64,000 nucleotides of DNA from Benincasa hispida (GCF_009727055.1 NC_052349.1:31414262-31478261); one strand, 5' to 3'. Numbered from the stretch's first letter, positions 1 through 13,749 are shown. A program made the numbers and translations. Notes: a model not told the origin generated them from the letters alone.

Positions 1-168
1 TCTCTTCCAACTTGTGCATAGATTTTGCCTTGCTAATACATTCTCCTTCTAAACAAACACTAACGGGATGCAAAGTGAAGTGCCTTAGAAATTACAGTGG
101 AAACTGGTAAAAGTACAACATGGCACGGTAGGTAATCTCAAATAAGAAACCGTAAAGAAAGAACATAC

Positions 169-3100
169 CAAAATCATCGAGGGTGTAGATAGCGATTCAA
201 CTTGCTCAACGAAAGAACTCCAAGCATATGAAGAACTAGAAAGAGATTCATCTTGAAGTCCAGTCCTCTCTGTTGATTTGCTTTGGTCTGAATAACGATG
301 GTTTTCTCTTCCACCAAGGTGACCGTCATCTTTGACAATAATTCCATCCTCGGGATACTGATCCCCATTCGGATAAAAACCACACTCCTCAGATGTTTGA
401 CTTTGTGTCTCAATAGCCCACAAGTCAATTCTTGGCATGAACACCAGACACGACCCCATGCTAGAGCAATTCACTGTAGTGTAAATAATTTTTAAAAATC
501 ATAGGCAGCCAAAGTAATGCACATATTAACCAAATACTACAAACCACATCATGTTATGCATCAAAGTTCGCACCATCAATGTCATGACAAGTAACCTCTG
601 ACGGGAAAATAGGCAGAACATCGGTCGGTACGATGCAACATCTTTCACTTACATTCTTACCAGAAAAAACATCTTTCATTTACATTCTTAGCCCCAAAAA
701 TAAAATAAAATAAATCTCATTCACATTATTACCAAAAAAAACACCTTTCATTACATTCTGTACTAACTCCTAGTCCTATTTTCCTTCAGGGACAGAAAAC
801 CACGGTAGATCTTTTTCACTAAAATATTTATATATATATTAGAAGTTCAAGAATTCCATGTAATCTTTTTTTTCTTTTGGAAAGAGAAACTGAATTTCAT
901 TGATGAATGAAATGAAAAAGAAAATAAACTCCCATCACCAAAAGACCAAAACAACAATAGACTGTTGATTCCTTTCCTCCTCTAAATCAATATGTTATTC
1001 AGCAGCCTTGCAAAGAATATTACAGATGGGTACATAACAAACTTCCCAACTCTGTACATTAGAAATTAATATGACAACATTTTCTTTTTTTGGTATAGAA
1101 ACAACTTTCATTGAGAAAGAAATAAAAGAGCAATTAATATGACAACATAAAACACGTATAAAGAATGAAGAACTTACATAATATTTGTGATATGCCTTGC
1201 ACCAAATCACCATGACCTTCTTGTAAAATTGTAGCTATATCAACCTTTCGGATTTCAACATGTTGGATATAACAGTGAAGAAGACAAGAAGCAAGATGCC
1301 TTGGTCCAGATCTGGGATTCCCAGCAATCAAAATACGAAAGCCAGACTTATTTCCCAAGGTAAATGATGTCTGCTCTACCATGGTAGTGGGTGGGCCACT
1401 ACGATGACCTACATTTTCAAACTTGGAACTTTCATTGCTCGTGTCATTGTTGAGAACAACAGAACCACCAAAAGTAGAATCCTCCAGTAACACTCCAGAA
1501 CCCTGCAGCTTTGTCTCTATCTCATTTGCAATATCTGCCTCTTGAACAAAATCACGAACATGCGACCACCAGCAACTGGTGACAATTCTCCTTCCATCCA
1601 AAGCACTAACAATCACACTTTTAATTAAAGTTGCAGCTTTAAAAAGATTAGTCGGCAACCTGATGCGTTCATCAAGATAAAGGGAAAGAAGTAAAGTTGA
1701 CAGTGGTCGAAGCAGACAAGGAATGAGATGGAGGGGAAGAGGAGAGGATGCCACATCATTAGCAGCCATCCCTGCTTCTCTACGCGAGCATGGAGGTGGA
1801 GAATATAATAAAGCTTCTAACCAATCTCGCTCCTCCACTAAAATGGACGGTAGAGGAGGACGGTTATCTCTTGAAACTTGTTCCCCAGAAGCTGACAGAA
1901 CTTCTTTAAGAGGAAAATTTCTTTTCAAAGCACTCATGGCAGCTTGGGTACAGAGAGCCTGAAGATCAGCACCAGCAAAGCCTGCAGTTCTTCTAGCAAT
2001 CCACTGGAGCAAGGGTCCATCAACCGGCTTGGGCCACTTTTGAGTGTGAAGGGAGAGAATAGCAGCCCTATCCTCAACCGATGGCAAAGGAAAATAAATC
2101 TCCCGGTCAAATCTCCCAGGCCGCCTTAAAGCTGGATCAACTGCCTCAGGGCGGTTTGTGGCACCAATAACTACAACACACCCTCGAGATTTTAGACCAT
2201 CTAATAGAGCAAGCAATGTAGACACAACTGAATTATGTGTTTGATCCTGCTGCCTTGTACGACAAGGTGCCAACCCATCTATCTCATCAAAAAATATAAT
2301 AGAAGGTTGGCATCTCTCTGCAACTTGAAATAGAAGTCTTAACTGACGTTCTGCATCACCAACATATTTCCCTAAGCAATCGGCTCCTTTACGAGCAAAA
2401 TATGCTATCCGTTTATCACCACGAGCACAAGAACCTATCAATGCTCGAACAACATGTGTTTTACCAGTTCCAGGATATCCATGCAAAAGAACGCCTCTAG
2501 GAGGTGTAATCCCAAAGCGATCAAAAAGCTCAGGATACAAGAGTGGTAAGAATACTACTTCTTTCATACATTGGATGACACCTTGAAGCCCAGCAACTGA
2601 CTCCCAACCATGAAATAAGTTCTCTCCTTCAGAGTTTGACCCACCGATATATACAGGTGCAATTCTTACCAAATCTCGATGAAGTCTCTTACTCTCTCTT
2701 TTCAAAAACTCTTCATCCTCCCCACAGTTCTCCAACCACTTTTCTTCAGCCTCAATATCCCTTCGCCAAGCATCATTTGACTGCTTTTTTATTTCCAATT
2801 TCATTTTCTTGGCCTTTAATCTCTTTATACGAGCTAAATATTGATTACCATGAGGTTGGAAGATGTGGCGATGATCTGTGCAAGCTATGAGAAATTTGCG
2901 GTGATCAAATATGCAACCATTAGCACGTGCACAAGGCTGAAGAACAACAAAATAATAAGAGGAAAAAAATATATTAAAGAATTGTACATCCAGTGATGCA
3001 TATAAGAAGCCTAAGCCAGGGGAGGGGGGATTGATAGACAGACCAAGTGGTAAGTTTTTGGGCATCGATCAACACGACATCCAATGGTTGCGCCAGGTCT

Positions 3101-6100
3101 CCCACACCGAGTGCACTTTAATGCTCTTCCCCTGCAAAGAGCAGCCCTTACATTTTTCAAGCATCCCAATCCAGCAAAATAAACCTACAAATATGTTTGG
3201 GTCATATTAAAATTGATATCCGAAAAAAGTCTCTAAAAGAATTATAAAGGTTATTAGCCTCCAGAAGAAAGAGCAACTAACAAAGCAAAAGATCACTTAA
3301 GAAGAGAAACTATCAACTAGGTTTGATCAATTTTGTCACCCCATATTCTTTTGGCACAGTTGAAAACTAAGAAGCACAATCACTACAATTCGGATAACAT
3401 GCTATGATAATGCTAGTGTTTGACATATATCAAATACTTGTTGGGACAATAGACATGTGTTGGACAAATAGACACTAACTATACAATGTGAATACAATTC
3501 TAACACTAACTAGACGCATATCAAATACTTTTTAGGCATAATAAACAGATAAGATTTAAAAGAATGAAGATTCAATTTGGTTGGATTTCAACGATGTTTG
3601 GGTTAAATGAAGGAGCTAGTTAAGAAAAGACCCAACTGGACATGCATATCAAAAAAGGTTCAGTTTTTCAGCTTCATGGGTTCTTTTCCGCCCTTAAAAA
3701 CCTACCGGGCATCCCTAAGTGAAGTAAGGAGCATCTTTTAAAAAGTTGAAAACACATTTATTTTTTAGAAGACGAACGAATTTTGTCATAACATATGAAC
3801 AGAAAATGATAATTACTTTGATGCCTGGGAGATGATGGATGGGAAGTAAACATTAAACCAATCGTAATTTGTAGAAGAATGAGTAGAGAATATGTTACAC
3901 ACTAAACAACTTGAAGATAGCTTTTCTCTTCACGACTCTAGAAAAGGTGTCAAAAAGGTGACTAAAAAGAGCCCAAGCCAAGCACCTGTTGCTACAGTCA
4001 ACAAGTAGGTGCAGGGCCTCCATCTCCTACTCGCCTTCAAAACAAGGTCTTAAAGTCAGGGAAAAGATGGGATAAGAGAGTGAGCTTCTTCTGGCCAATT
4101 TTCTATTACAAATCAATCACTTTGTCACTATATGATAGGATGTTAAAAAAGTTACTACCACTGGGTGAAAAGTTTTCTTTAACAGTTTCAATGACTTTGC
4201 TCTTTGGAGATGTGCCATTCTGAGTCCCAGTCCATATTATTGAGTAGTTAGCATTGATTTTCATCAGAAGGCTAGAATTATCAGTGAGGCAATGATCTTT
4301 GTAGGTAGAGGAGGAAAGAATAGAAAAATTATAGAGACCTTAAAGAGGCATGGGAGTTCATATGCAATATGCATTTGAATATAGAGAAAGGCCTAAAAGA
4401 GGGATGGGAGACTGGCTCATTTAGTTGCCCTTTGGCTTTTCAGATCAAAGAAATCTGTAACTATCCTACAATGACAGTAAGGAGAGCACCAAAGGACAGC
4501 ATTACACCTGGTTAATAACTTAAATATCAACAGACAGGAGTTCATATACAATATGCATTAGAATATGACCAAATAATATGAAAATAAACAAATCCAAATT
4601 CATAATTTCTTTTTCGGATAAGAAAGAATTCCATTGATAGGTAGTAAGAAATTACAAAAGGGGAGAACATGATAATTAATAAAGATTTTTACGAGATAAA
4701 ACTATTATTACTAATTCAGAAACTGTCTAAATGAATTAAGTAACAAAAATAAAATCAGTCAATTGCATATCAAAAAAGAAACCATAATAATAAAATCACT
4801 CGGTTCAGTAAAACTCAGTGGTTCCAGGTTAGAAGGCACACCTCGGGGCTCCAAACTGCACAGTGTTGATGGACCCATATTCCAGCAATGCCATAACGAT
4901 CATTAATAGGACCTAAGAGGCGTCCAAGCCATCCAGGTTCATCGCCAAAACCATCCCACTTGTCATAATTTGGTTCCTCTGAAGCTGAAGAGCCACTACA
5001 AGCTTCATGTTCACTCTCACCCGAATCCTGAACCAACTTCTTGGGAGGTTTACCATCAATTCCTCCTCCACACAATCCACACCTTCTGCCCTCTTTAATG
5101 CGAGCCTTACCCAACATACCTGAGGAACTGTCTGTAAACTTCTTAAAATTTAAATCACCACCATGTTGCCTAGACTTTTCAGCAAACTTGCCCAAATCAT
5201 CAGCTTTCTCATTGCAAGACCTTCCACCTACCACTTCATTTGTTGAAAAAATAGCAGCTTCTACATCGTGAATTTCATTTACACCTTCATTTAGCCGTGT
5301 TAATTCTTCCACCTGTATCTCACCATTGTTTGCATTCTTTATCACATTGGCTGGTTCTTCATTATGATCACCACTACAAGCCTCATCTACGTGCAAAGAA
5401 CTTGAAGTTTCCTGGTCCAATTTTTCAACAACCTGAGGAATAACATCATCCACTGCTTTTACATTTTCGTCATCCATTTCATTTTCCAAAGGCAAAACGC
5501 CCTCCCCTCTCTCATTCTTTGCAGTCATGACTTCTTTGCCCTCCACCACCTTCTCCTCTTCCCCTTCTTCTTCTTCTTCTTCTTCTTCTTCTTCTTCTTC
5601 TTCTTCCTCTTCTCCTTCTTCTTCTTCTTCTCCTTCTTCTTCTTCTTCATCTTCTTCTTCTTCTTCTTCTACTTCTTCTTCCTCCTCCTCATCTTCATTA
5701 TTGATTGACAACATGTCTTCCCTGCAACAATCATCCTTATGTTGAGGAGACGACTTCACCTCCTTTTCGATTTTAATCCAATCGCTTGTCACTCCGAACC
5801 TCCTCCCTGATCTGTTAGACCCTCCAACCATAGATTCCCCGTATTCCATTCTCCCTTTTCCCTCGTCCAAAACCATCCTCATTCCACTACTTCTTACTTT
5901 CACATCAATAATTTCATCAAAAAGTTTCCTTTTCCTGCTTGTCCGAGTGCCTTTCTCCACTCTAATCCCCAAATTTCTGTTCCTTGATCTCAACCTTGAT
6001 CTCCAATTCCCCTGCGTCTCATCATTCAAATCATCTCTCAACTGAGGCAGAGTGCTAGCACTCGTTTTAACACCCAAAGTTCCATTCCCATGAACCATCC

Positions 6101-6353
6101 GCCGCTTCTTCCTTGGCATAGGGGAAGCATCAAGCAAGACTGGGGCCCGACGAACACGGCTGCTCCGCCGAAGCCCAAGGTCAGGCTCCACAGTCGCCAA
6201 CCTACTGACATTCTCATTCACATCGCCATGGTTTCGACTATACTCTTTCTCGCATATGGCATCAAGCCTCTTGTGCTTCTTCTTAAGCCTAGACCCAGAC
6301 CGATTGCCACTCTGCTTCAATGACGACGAAACTGATCCCGACGACAATCGCAT
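169..6353 (-). CDS. ePHD/AAA-ATPase chromatin protein, At3g15120-like (3' end beyond window)
   Basis: Spliced minus-strand gene. Coding exons that join in frame at GT-AG sites: 6353-4842, 3184-3044, 2936-1178, 473-169; the next exon lies off the left edge. About 1,240 residues are visible. Start: the first Met followed by MRLSSGSVSSSLKQSG; a longer open frame upstream of it looks like UTR. Order of domains: basic N-terminus with RRSSRVRRAP and PRKKRR motifs, a nearly pure Glu/Asp tract (about residues 218-270), an extended PHD finger (CGLCGGG near residue 420, then WVHQHCAVWSPE and exon 2 CTRCGRPGATIGC to PCARANGC), then an AAA ATPase with Walker A GYPGTGKT (about 704), Walker B IIFFDEIDG and sensor-1 GATNRP and RRPGRFDRE. 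A second, degenerate ATPase module (GNPRSGPRHLA, no Walker Lys) follows near residue 1,085. No bromodomain is seen. Arabidopsis At3g15120 has this layout; from memory it is BRP1, partner of the bromodomain ATPase BRAT1 in anti-silencing. The family match is strong, the function is inferred. Confidence 0.9.
3185..4841 (-). other. Long intron of the AAA-ATPase gene
   Basis: Phase-0 intron between the two halves of the extended PHD finger, donor GAG/GTGTGC and acceptor TTTGTAG/GTTTA. It is AT-rich; I see no open reading frame, element terminus or other gene in it. The other internal introns are 2937-3043 (107 bases) and 474-1177 (704 bases), also without recognisable content. Confidence 0.8.
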
Positions 6354-6900
6354 GACAAAATTTACAAATAAAAACTGATAATGCAAACGTCGTCCTAGAC
6401 AAATAATCAACCTACACGCACATAAACTTATTATTGGTAACGCAAAACTCGAAGGATCCTCTTCTTCGTCCAATTACACAATCCAGCGAACCAAATATTG
6501 AGCATTCAGGCATCGCCACGAAGCAGAAGGGGAAGAAACTCACCAATTGATAACCGATACGGATCTATCTGAAACTAATAACAGAAAGAAGCAAACCCTA
6601 GAAATCAGCAACAGGGCTTTCCAACACGTTTCCTGGATTTTCCCCGAGCCGCCATGAACATGAAGATTGAAGGTCGAGCATAAACATTTGTGTTTCAAAT
6701 TTGTGAGACGATTTTCTTGTTTTCCCTCTCAGAAAGAAAACTTGGAAGTGAAATCTCTCGTATACAGAAAGACTAGGGCGGGCGTGAGCTTATTAGGAAC
6801 AAACTTCTCGCTCGTTCTTTTTTCCATTTTTTCAACCACGTGATTTCATAGCGCGTGAGAAGTAACCCAGTTTTTCTTGTTAGAAACTATATATAATATA
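6354..6900 (-). promoter_or_regulatory. 5' UTR with probable intron and promoter of the AAA-ATPase gene
   Basis: Upstream of the start codon a probable 5' UTR intron can be drawn from donor TTG/GTGAGT (6543-6542) to acceptor TTATCAG (ending 6375). A G-box core CACGTG lies at 6837-6842, and an AT-rich TATATA stretch lies near 6885-6897. The transcription start is not visible; it probably lies near 6,700-6,790. No gene is seen on the opposite strand. Confidence 0.45.
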
Positions 6901-7149
6901 AAGGGTATTCCAAAAATATATTTATATATAGAATTACCATTTTTAAATGGGATATTTTCAAAAAAAAAAAAATAAATAAGGAAAACTATTTAAAAAATTA
7001 AAAAAAAAAATTAATCTTCTTTGATGAAGGTTAATAGATGCTATAAACCAATAGAAGTCTACCAGTGTTAATCAGTATTTTTTTTTTACTATTTTTGTAA
7101 ATATATTTGAACATTTTTTTAATGTGTAAAAATTTTTCTTTTTAAATTT

Positions 7150-7192
<43 letters not shown>

Positions 7193-8110
7193 AATTATAT
7201 TTAATATACCTCAAGAACCCCATTGGTTTGTGAGAATTGATAAGGGTTTATGATATCTTATTTGGTACAAGGTTTTTTGCTTAGATACAAGTATGAAAAT
7301 ATTCATCAACATGTCAATATATTCATCGATATATATGTAAATTGAAGGGTTCAACATCAATTTTAAATATCCATAAATATCTCCAGCATCTTTTCTAAAT
7401 AATCATAAAACATAAAATATGGCATCTGTTTAGTCCAATATGAATAGAAATACTAATACAAATATTTATAGCTTTGTTTGAGAGTAAAAAAAAACTCAAT
7501 TATTAATTTAAACAATATATTTCGTGACTTACAAAAAATATTTGTCGATATCGATATTTTATCGATATATTTGTTGATATATTCGTAGAATTGAAATTTC
7601 CATATCGATATCGATATCGACATCGGTATTTTAATCCTTGGTTAGACATGAAAAATACAATATTCTCATACATCTCTTTTGACATGGATAAAAGGTATTC
7701 CATGCCCTTACAAAATAATGAGTTTTCTTTTTTCTTTTCATATTCATTTATTTTTTATGTTGAGTTAATTAATTAAAACTAAATTATATTAATTTACCAA
7801 AATAAATTCTATTAATCATTAAGTAGAATAACTTTGTTCAAAAAAGATTATTAAGTAGAATAACTCAATAGTATTTTATTAAAATATATATTTAATTCGG
7901 CTTTGAAATGAATGGAATTATTTAATTTACTAAATTTGTTGATTAATTGTAAACAATATATTTAATATATTTAATTAGTTAAATTACATTAGTACAAAAT
8001 ATATTTTTCAATAATCATCCTTTTTTAAAAATAATACCTCATTTTACTAAAATGTCACATCGACTAAAGCAATACAATCATCTAAATAATCAGATTATTT
8101 AGTCAATCAA
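6901..8110. other. AT-rich intergenic DNA with simple repeats
   Basis: No gene seen. A (TA)n tract lies at about 7151-7190. Overlapping ATCGAT/GATATC motifs cluster at 7540-7630, making a short self-complementary stretch; the two short open frames there on opposite strands are products of this repeat. Confidence 0.6.
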
Positions 8111-8114
8111 TGAA

Positions 8115-9540
8115 TTGGGGCAACAAAGTAATTTTACGGTCATCATTTCCTGCTAATTTTGCTAGATTCTCAGCCACAGTATTACACGAACGTGGTCAGA
8201 AAACAAATGAATGAGATTCGAAATTTTCAACTAGCTCCTTAATCTCTTCAATCCAGCATAATTCTTCATTTAGTGTAGTAGATTTCCCAGATAGAAGATT
8301 GATTGCTTGTAGATTATCGGATTCTACAATGAAATTTGAGATCGGCAATGACAATGCAAATCGAATTCTTTCACTGATTGCCAAAAATCTTAGCTAGAGG
8401 AGCTTCAAATGTGATGTTGATAGCTTGAAATTTCACTACAATTAAAAGGCCATTGAGTCTCTCAATATTGCCAAAGTTGGTAGTAGAACATTTGTTCGAC
8501 CATGATGCATCGGTGTTCAATTTAACTATAATGTGGAGGGGGACAAGACCATTATTCTGTTGATTGGAAGATGGTAAATCTCGAAGAGTGGAGGAAATCA
8601 TGCTAGCATTGTGTTTTGATTTAAACTCCTCAAAATAATTCAAAAACCACGTATTCCTCGAGGTACGATTCGAAATCAATTTACCAATTTAAAAATTACT
8701 CCTATCATTTCAGATTGCCCAACATGATATAGCAAGTATAAACATTTCTTCATCTGAACATTTTGAGTTTAAAGCAATTTATCTATCTTTTAAATTTCCA
8801 TTAAAATTTTCCGGAATCAAGAAACTTTTAGAAGTTAGGGACTAGATTTGTCTTGCTATGAAGCAACCAAAAAGGGCATGGTTTGAGGACTCCAAAGCCT
8901 TGTTGCATATCTGGCTGGTACGATCGACATCGACTCCTTTGTTTTTAAGATTGAGGTTTGTTGGAATGATTTCATTTAGTGCTCTCGACATAAAAATTTG
9001 ATTTTTCTACGGATTTTGTGATTCCATAATCTTTTTCATATTTTCTCCATATTATTTGAGATGGAAGAGGCCATGTTTGTGTTTAGGAATAACTTGTAGC
9101 CATTTTTTACACGGTAGAACACCTTATTGTCATAGTGTCAAATGAGCTGATCTTCCGACTTATTATTAATGGGAATTCTCCTTATAATTTCAACATCCCC
9201 ATGCATAAAAACAATATTAAGAACATCCAAGTTCCATTCATTGTTTGAAGATATTAAATCATCCACAAGAGTATTATCATAGACAGGATTAAAAACAGAT
9301 GGCTTGAAGGAAGAAGCTCTAGGGATCCAAGGATCATGGAATTTTTTATCATGTTGCCATTTCCAACTCTGAACTTTAATCCGGAAGATAACAATTTTCT
9401 GTCCCATATCAAACTTTTCCATAAGTAAGATGAGTTTGATTCTATTGTAGCTGATAGAATTGAGTCATTTGGGAAGTAAATACTTTTAAGAAGAGTAGAA
9501 ACATAAGTAATCCCAATTTTTTGGGCAAAACTAACCATCG
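8115..9540 (-). pseudogene. LINE (non-LTR) retrotransposon remnant, C-terminal half
   Basis: Minus-strand decayed reverse-transcriptase polyprotein. 9540-9140 holds the post-RT linker (SSYLWKSLIWDRKLLSSGLK, FRVGNGN, NNEWNLDVL..., IRRIPINNKSEDQLI), split between two frames. About 9060-8850 reads as the zinc-binding zf-RVT region with stops. 8679-8115 is an RNase H-like domain: KLNTDASWSN, FIVESDNLQAINLL, then an in-frame TGA followed by CNTVAENLAKLAGND. A frameshift separates the two RNase H parts near 8380. The RT core is not recognised upstream, so this is a 3' fragment, as expected for a 5'-truncated LINE. It cannot code for a working protein. Confidence 0.8.
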
Positions 9541-11207
9541 TAATTAACTACTTATTAATTATCCATAAACAATTAATTATTTATCATAGTTAATTTTTAT
9601 TACTTCATTCGTCATTAACGTATCATAATTATTGAAAAAAATAGTATTCATTATTGACATATCATGTTTTTCTCTCGCTTTTTTTCTTATAATATATTGT
9701 TTATTAAAATGTATTCTCCTATATTACTTAATTAAACTTAAATTAAATCTATAATTGCTAATATTAAAAATTAATTAAATATTAAATTATAATTATCAAG
9801 ACATTCATGAAATATATATTTATTGGTTACTTTTAATTATAAATTACCCATTCTCCCAAATATTTATAATTAAAAATAATACTTGATTCTTAATTAATCA
9901 AAATCATCAACACATTCAACTATTATTTATTAATTATTAATCCATAAAAATTATATAAGATTGTCATGTTTATTTCATTATTAAATGTAAACATAATTTT
10001 TTTTCTATAAAACTATGATATTATTTTCGATGTTCAACCAAACATAGTCATCTTGATTTCTATTATTATTATTCTCATACATTTTTTTTTTGTTACCAGA
10101 CATTTATAAAACCTTCAACCAAATGACCCCTAATACGTACTTAAGTTCAAACGTGTGTATAAATGGATTTGTTAATCAAAGTTTTTTCATTAGTTTTTTT
10201 TTTTTAAATATATTAAATCCTAGTTCGGAGAATATCATGGATTGAACTTATTTCCTCTAAATCATTTTTATTGGACCGATATGTCTTATTTAGGCTCACA
10301 ACTAATTGAAATTAGTATCACTTTTCAGTCTTACATTTGTTTTCCAAATAAGAAAAAAATTGTGTGCACGTGCATGCATGTGTTAATTTAGGTACAGAAC
10401 GTTTTTTTTTTTTTCCTGTTATTCTTGTGTTTTATGAAAACAAAAATAATATATTTTTAGTATTTGTTCCTTCTGTTTTTTCAATGACTATTTGTTTTAT
10501 TTTCCTTTTTCGAAATAAAAATATTGATTCGTTCTCTTTAACATTATGCAACGGATCGTCTTAAAAAAAGTTGTGTAACAGAAAATTAAAAATTCACTCC
10601 TATCATATTAAAAATGCTTGAATTGGCTTTTAAATATAAAAATGTTTAAACTTATTGTAATGATTATGCATTTTGTGCTACAACTACACGTCAAATTATA
10701 ATGACACCATCAACATGAAGGTGGTGAGAGGAGAAAAAGAAAAGAAAATAAAAGAAATATTTTTTTATTTTGATCTTCTTAATATAAAAAATAAAAAATA
10801 AATTCATGCATCCTATTATACTAAAAATAATGAAAATAACATTTATGTGATAAGTTTAAAATTAATACGTTTATGTTCCATTATTCTAGAATAATTTTAA
10901 ATCGCTTATAAAGCATTCGAGAGAGAAAGTTAATGAAACGAAAAAAATTAAAGTATGTGAAGTGGGAGAATTAAATTTCTGACTTCGATATATTACACGT
11001 TATGTCACATGATATATGTTCACTTTAATCCAAAAAAAAAACTATTTTAAGTATTATGGATTAAAATGTATAGAGTTTAAAAATTAAAAGATCCAAATAT
11101 AAGTATGCAACTAAATTCAAATACTACGTATATATTTTAAAAAATTAAAATTTATAGTCGCTTTTTCTTCAAGAAAAATAAAGTAAATACAAATCACTTT
11201 GTCATGT
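9541..11207. other. AT-rich intergenic DNA, no gene seen
   Basis: Very AT-rich with runs of ATTAATTA and poly-T. Short open frames here (for example 10364-10564) have no recognisable domains and biased low-complexity composition. I see no transposon termini that can be paired. Confidence 0.5.
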
Positions 11208-11210
11208 TTA

Positions 11211-11397
11211 GGGTGCGTTTGAAATATATTTTCAAGTGTTTAATTTCAAAATAAGTCATTTTGAAAAAAATTGAAGTATTTGTCAACCACGCAAAATAGT
11301 TTTTGAAATGTACTTTAATAAGTTTTTATCAAAAGTGTTTAAATTAAAATTAGTTTTTTGAAAATAATTTTTTTCTCAAGTTAATTCAAACGGACCA
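11211..11397. mobile_element. Tourist-like MITE candidate
   Basis: 187-bp non-coding segment with imperfect terminal inverted repeats: GGGTGCGTTTGAA on the left and the complement of TGGTCCGTTTGAA on the right (11 of 13 match). Both sides carry TTA (11208-11210 and 11398-11400), the target duplication of PIF/Harbinger elements. Seen directly; family assignment is inferred. Confidence 0.6.
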
Positions 11398-11926
11398 TTA
11401 AAATCTCTCTAAAATGCACTTTTAATTATTAAGATCAATTCAACAATCCATTTTACACTTTAACCTTTATTTTTACTATTAAAATTAATTTTTAATGATT
11501 GAAAGTATTTTTCAACTGATTTTTAAAATGAAAAAAAAAAGAAAAAAAGACTTTATCTATTTTAATATCACTCCTAAATATGCTATTATGCATTTAAAAA
11601 TAATAAATAAATAAAAAGTTGAAGTCCATGAAAAATAGAAAGAAAAAACCTGACTGTCACGTGGGAGCATAAAAGGGTTTGGAATTTTGCACGTGATTAG
11701 AAGTATGAGACGTGACAACACGCGTTAAAGTAGTGAGTGGGATATGGAATACAAGGTCTGGTTTAATTTTATACCAAACGTTTGCCGCCAAATATGTACG
11801 TTTTCTTTTCCCTTCTGTCTTTCCATTTCCGGGAAATTTATTTGTGCGTGATTTCTTTCCTTTAATATTGATTTATTTTTTAATTAATTATTTAAATTTT
11901 AATTTTAGACCAATTTAACTTGTTCG
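11398..11926. other. Intergenic DNA between MITE and Copia element
   Basis: No convincing gene. The segment 11640-11760 is less AT-rich and holds two ACGTG cores and a CACGTG at 11691-11696, but no coding region can be attached to it. Confidence 0.4.
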
Positions 11927-12195
11927 TATTATAAATATTAGATTTCATGCATAACCTCTATAAGTTAAGACTCATTCATTAACCTCTCTAATTACTTCTC
12001 GTAATTATCTTGTCCTATCTTTATTGTTTCACTCTTATAATCACCATTCTCACAACCCTATAAATAGAGGTTGCAAAGATCATTTGAAAACACACCACAA
12101 TAGACATAATACATATGTTCTCTCTTTCTTTCTTCCTCCATTATCTTTCTCTTATGTTCTTATGTTTGTTCTTCTTTTCTCTCTATTTCATAACA
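11927..12195 (+). repeat. 5' LTR of the old Copia element
   Basis: 269 bp, ends in CATAACA. Contains TATAAATAGAGG (about 12059-12070), a likely TATA box, then the transcribed part. Compared with the 3' LTR it lacks about 10 bp near its start and has scattered substitutions. Confidence 0.8.
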
Positions 12196-13749
12196 CGTTA
12201 CTTGCACGAGTTTCTTTCATTGAAATGTTTGCAGAGATTTGAGTTGGTTCACTAGAATACCAAGGACATTAAAAACCTACTTGAATTATCTACATATTTT
12301 CAAGGTATTTAAAATTAAAGTTCAAAGAATATGAGTACTCTATTTTAATCATATATGTGATTTATGTGTTTGAAAATTGATTGTTAAAATATATTAAATA
12401 TTAGATTTTACATTTGATCTAATCAAATTGTAAAATTCATACAAAGTTTTATGTGAGCATTAAAACTAAAATCTTCAGTAGTGGCTTGAAGCATTTGTGA
12501 GTTTTTTTTTTTTAAGAAAAAAAAACCTTATTTGCAATTTGGGTTTACATCATTTGTGGGCTAATTTAGAACTTTGCATTCTTTTTGGCTTATTATAAAA
12601 TTAAAGGGATGTTGGCTTATTATAAAATTAAAGGAAAATCTTTTATAACTATCAATTACTTTGTATTTAAGTGAATTAGATTGTTATTTGTCTTCAAGTT
12701 TCTCAAGCATATTGAATTTATTTAAACATATACTTATCGGACTCCAAACCTCATTCTCTGAAAATTCACACATTGTATATGTGCATGAGTCTTCATCACA
12801 ATCTTTATGTGTTGATGATGAGTATTTCACGAGTTATGGGTAAAAATTAAATTGTTGAGGAATAAAATTTAGGTTTGAGAAACTCAAATAACATTATTTC
12901 GAGTGATCCAAAATAGAAAAGATATTGAAAATCAATATTTCGTGACTTTAAATTTGTAGATAAATTTTATATGGATATGTCAAATATGCTACATAGTTTT
13001 ATGTGTGTGTTTAAAATTGTTGTATGAAATATATCATTTAGATAAAAATTTATCATAGACCGCAAATCATACCTCTTATTTTTAAATGTAATTCTTATTT
13101 TTGGAAGATTTAATTAAGATGTTTTTCGAATCAATTTATATTCCTATATCTTTGAATATAATTGTTATATATTAAAAATTAAGTTATGATATTTGTTTTC
13201 TCAATTGGATTGCATACTTCTAGATAAGATCTGAGTTTATTTTAAATAAAGGTAAAATTCTCTCATAATAATGTTATCTTTTATTTGTTAAGATTCTCTT
13301 TTAATAATATTATTCTATATTTCAAATATGAGAATAAATATTCGAGATTATCTTTAATTTTATTTGCAAATATTCAAGGTATTAAAGATTATTTCTTAAA
13401 GTGAATTTATTTTAATAAGATTAACAATGCACTTAGACTCATTAATCTATTAATTAAAAGATTAATGAATTAGAAATAAAAATTGACTAAGGGAACTCTG
13501 TCTAATAATTGTTCTGGCTAGGCTGAGGTATTTAAGCTGATCATAAGGGAACATCTCCATTTGAAAACTAACTTGTGAGTTGAATTAGTCAATTTGTGTT
13601 TGCTATGCTAGAATTAAGATTTATTTTTATTGTTGAATATTTAAATTATTATCATATCGAAAAATTTATGAGCTTTTGAAATTTATATATAGTGACTATA
13701 TATATAATTGATTGAATTCCTTTATGGCAAAGTTTTAAAGTTATGCATA
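12196..13749 (+). other. Leader/gag region of the old Copia element, unrecognisable
   Basis: Lies between the primer site and the CACTA insertion, where leader and gag are expected. I could not read any conserved gag motif; the sequence is AT-rich with many stops. Confidence 0.4.

Noticed and set aside
5527..5745. Serine-only open frame on the plus strand
   Set aside because: Antisense reading of the GAA/GAG repeat in the AAA-ATPase exon.
10070..10135. MITE-like end AACCAAATGACCCCTAA
   Set aside because: No inverted partner or duplicated target could be found upstream.
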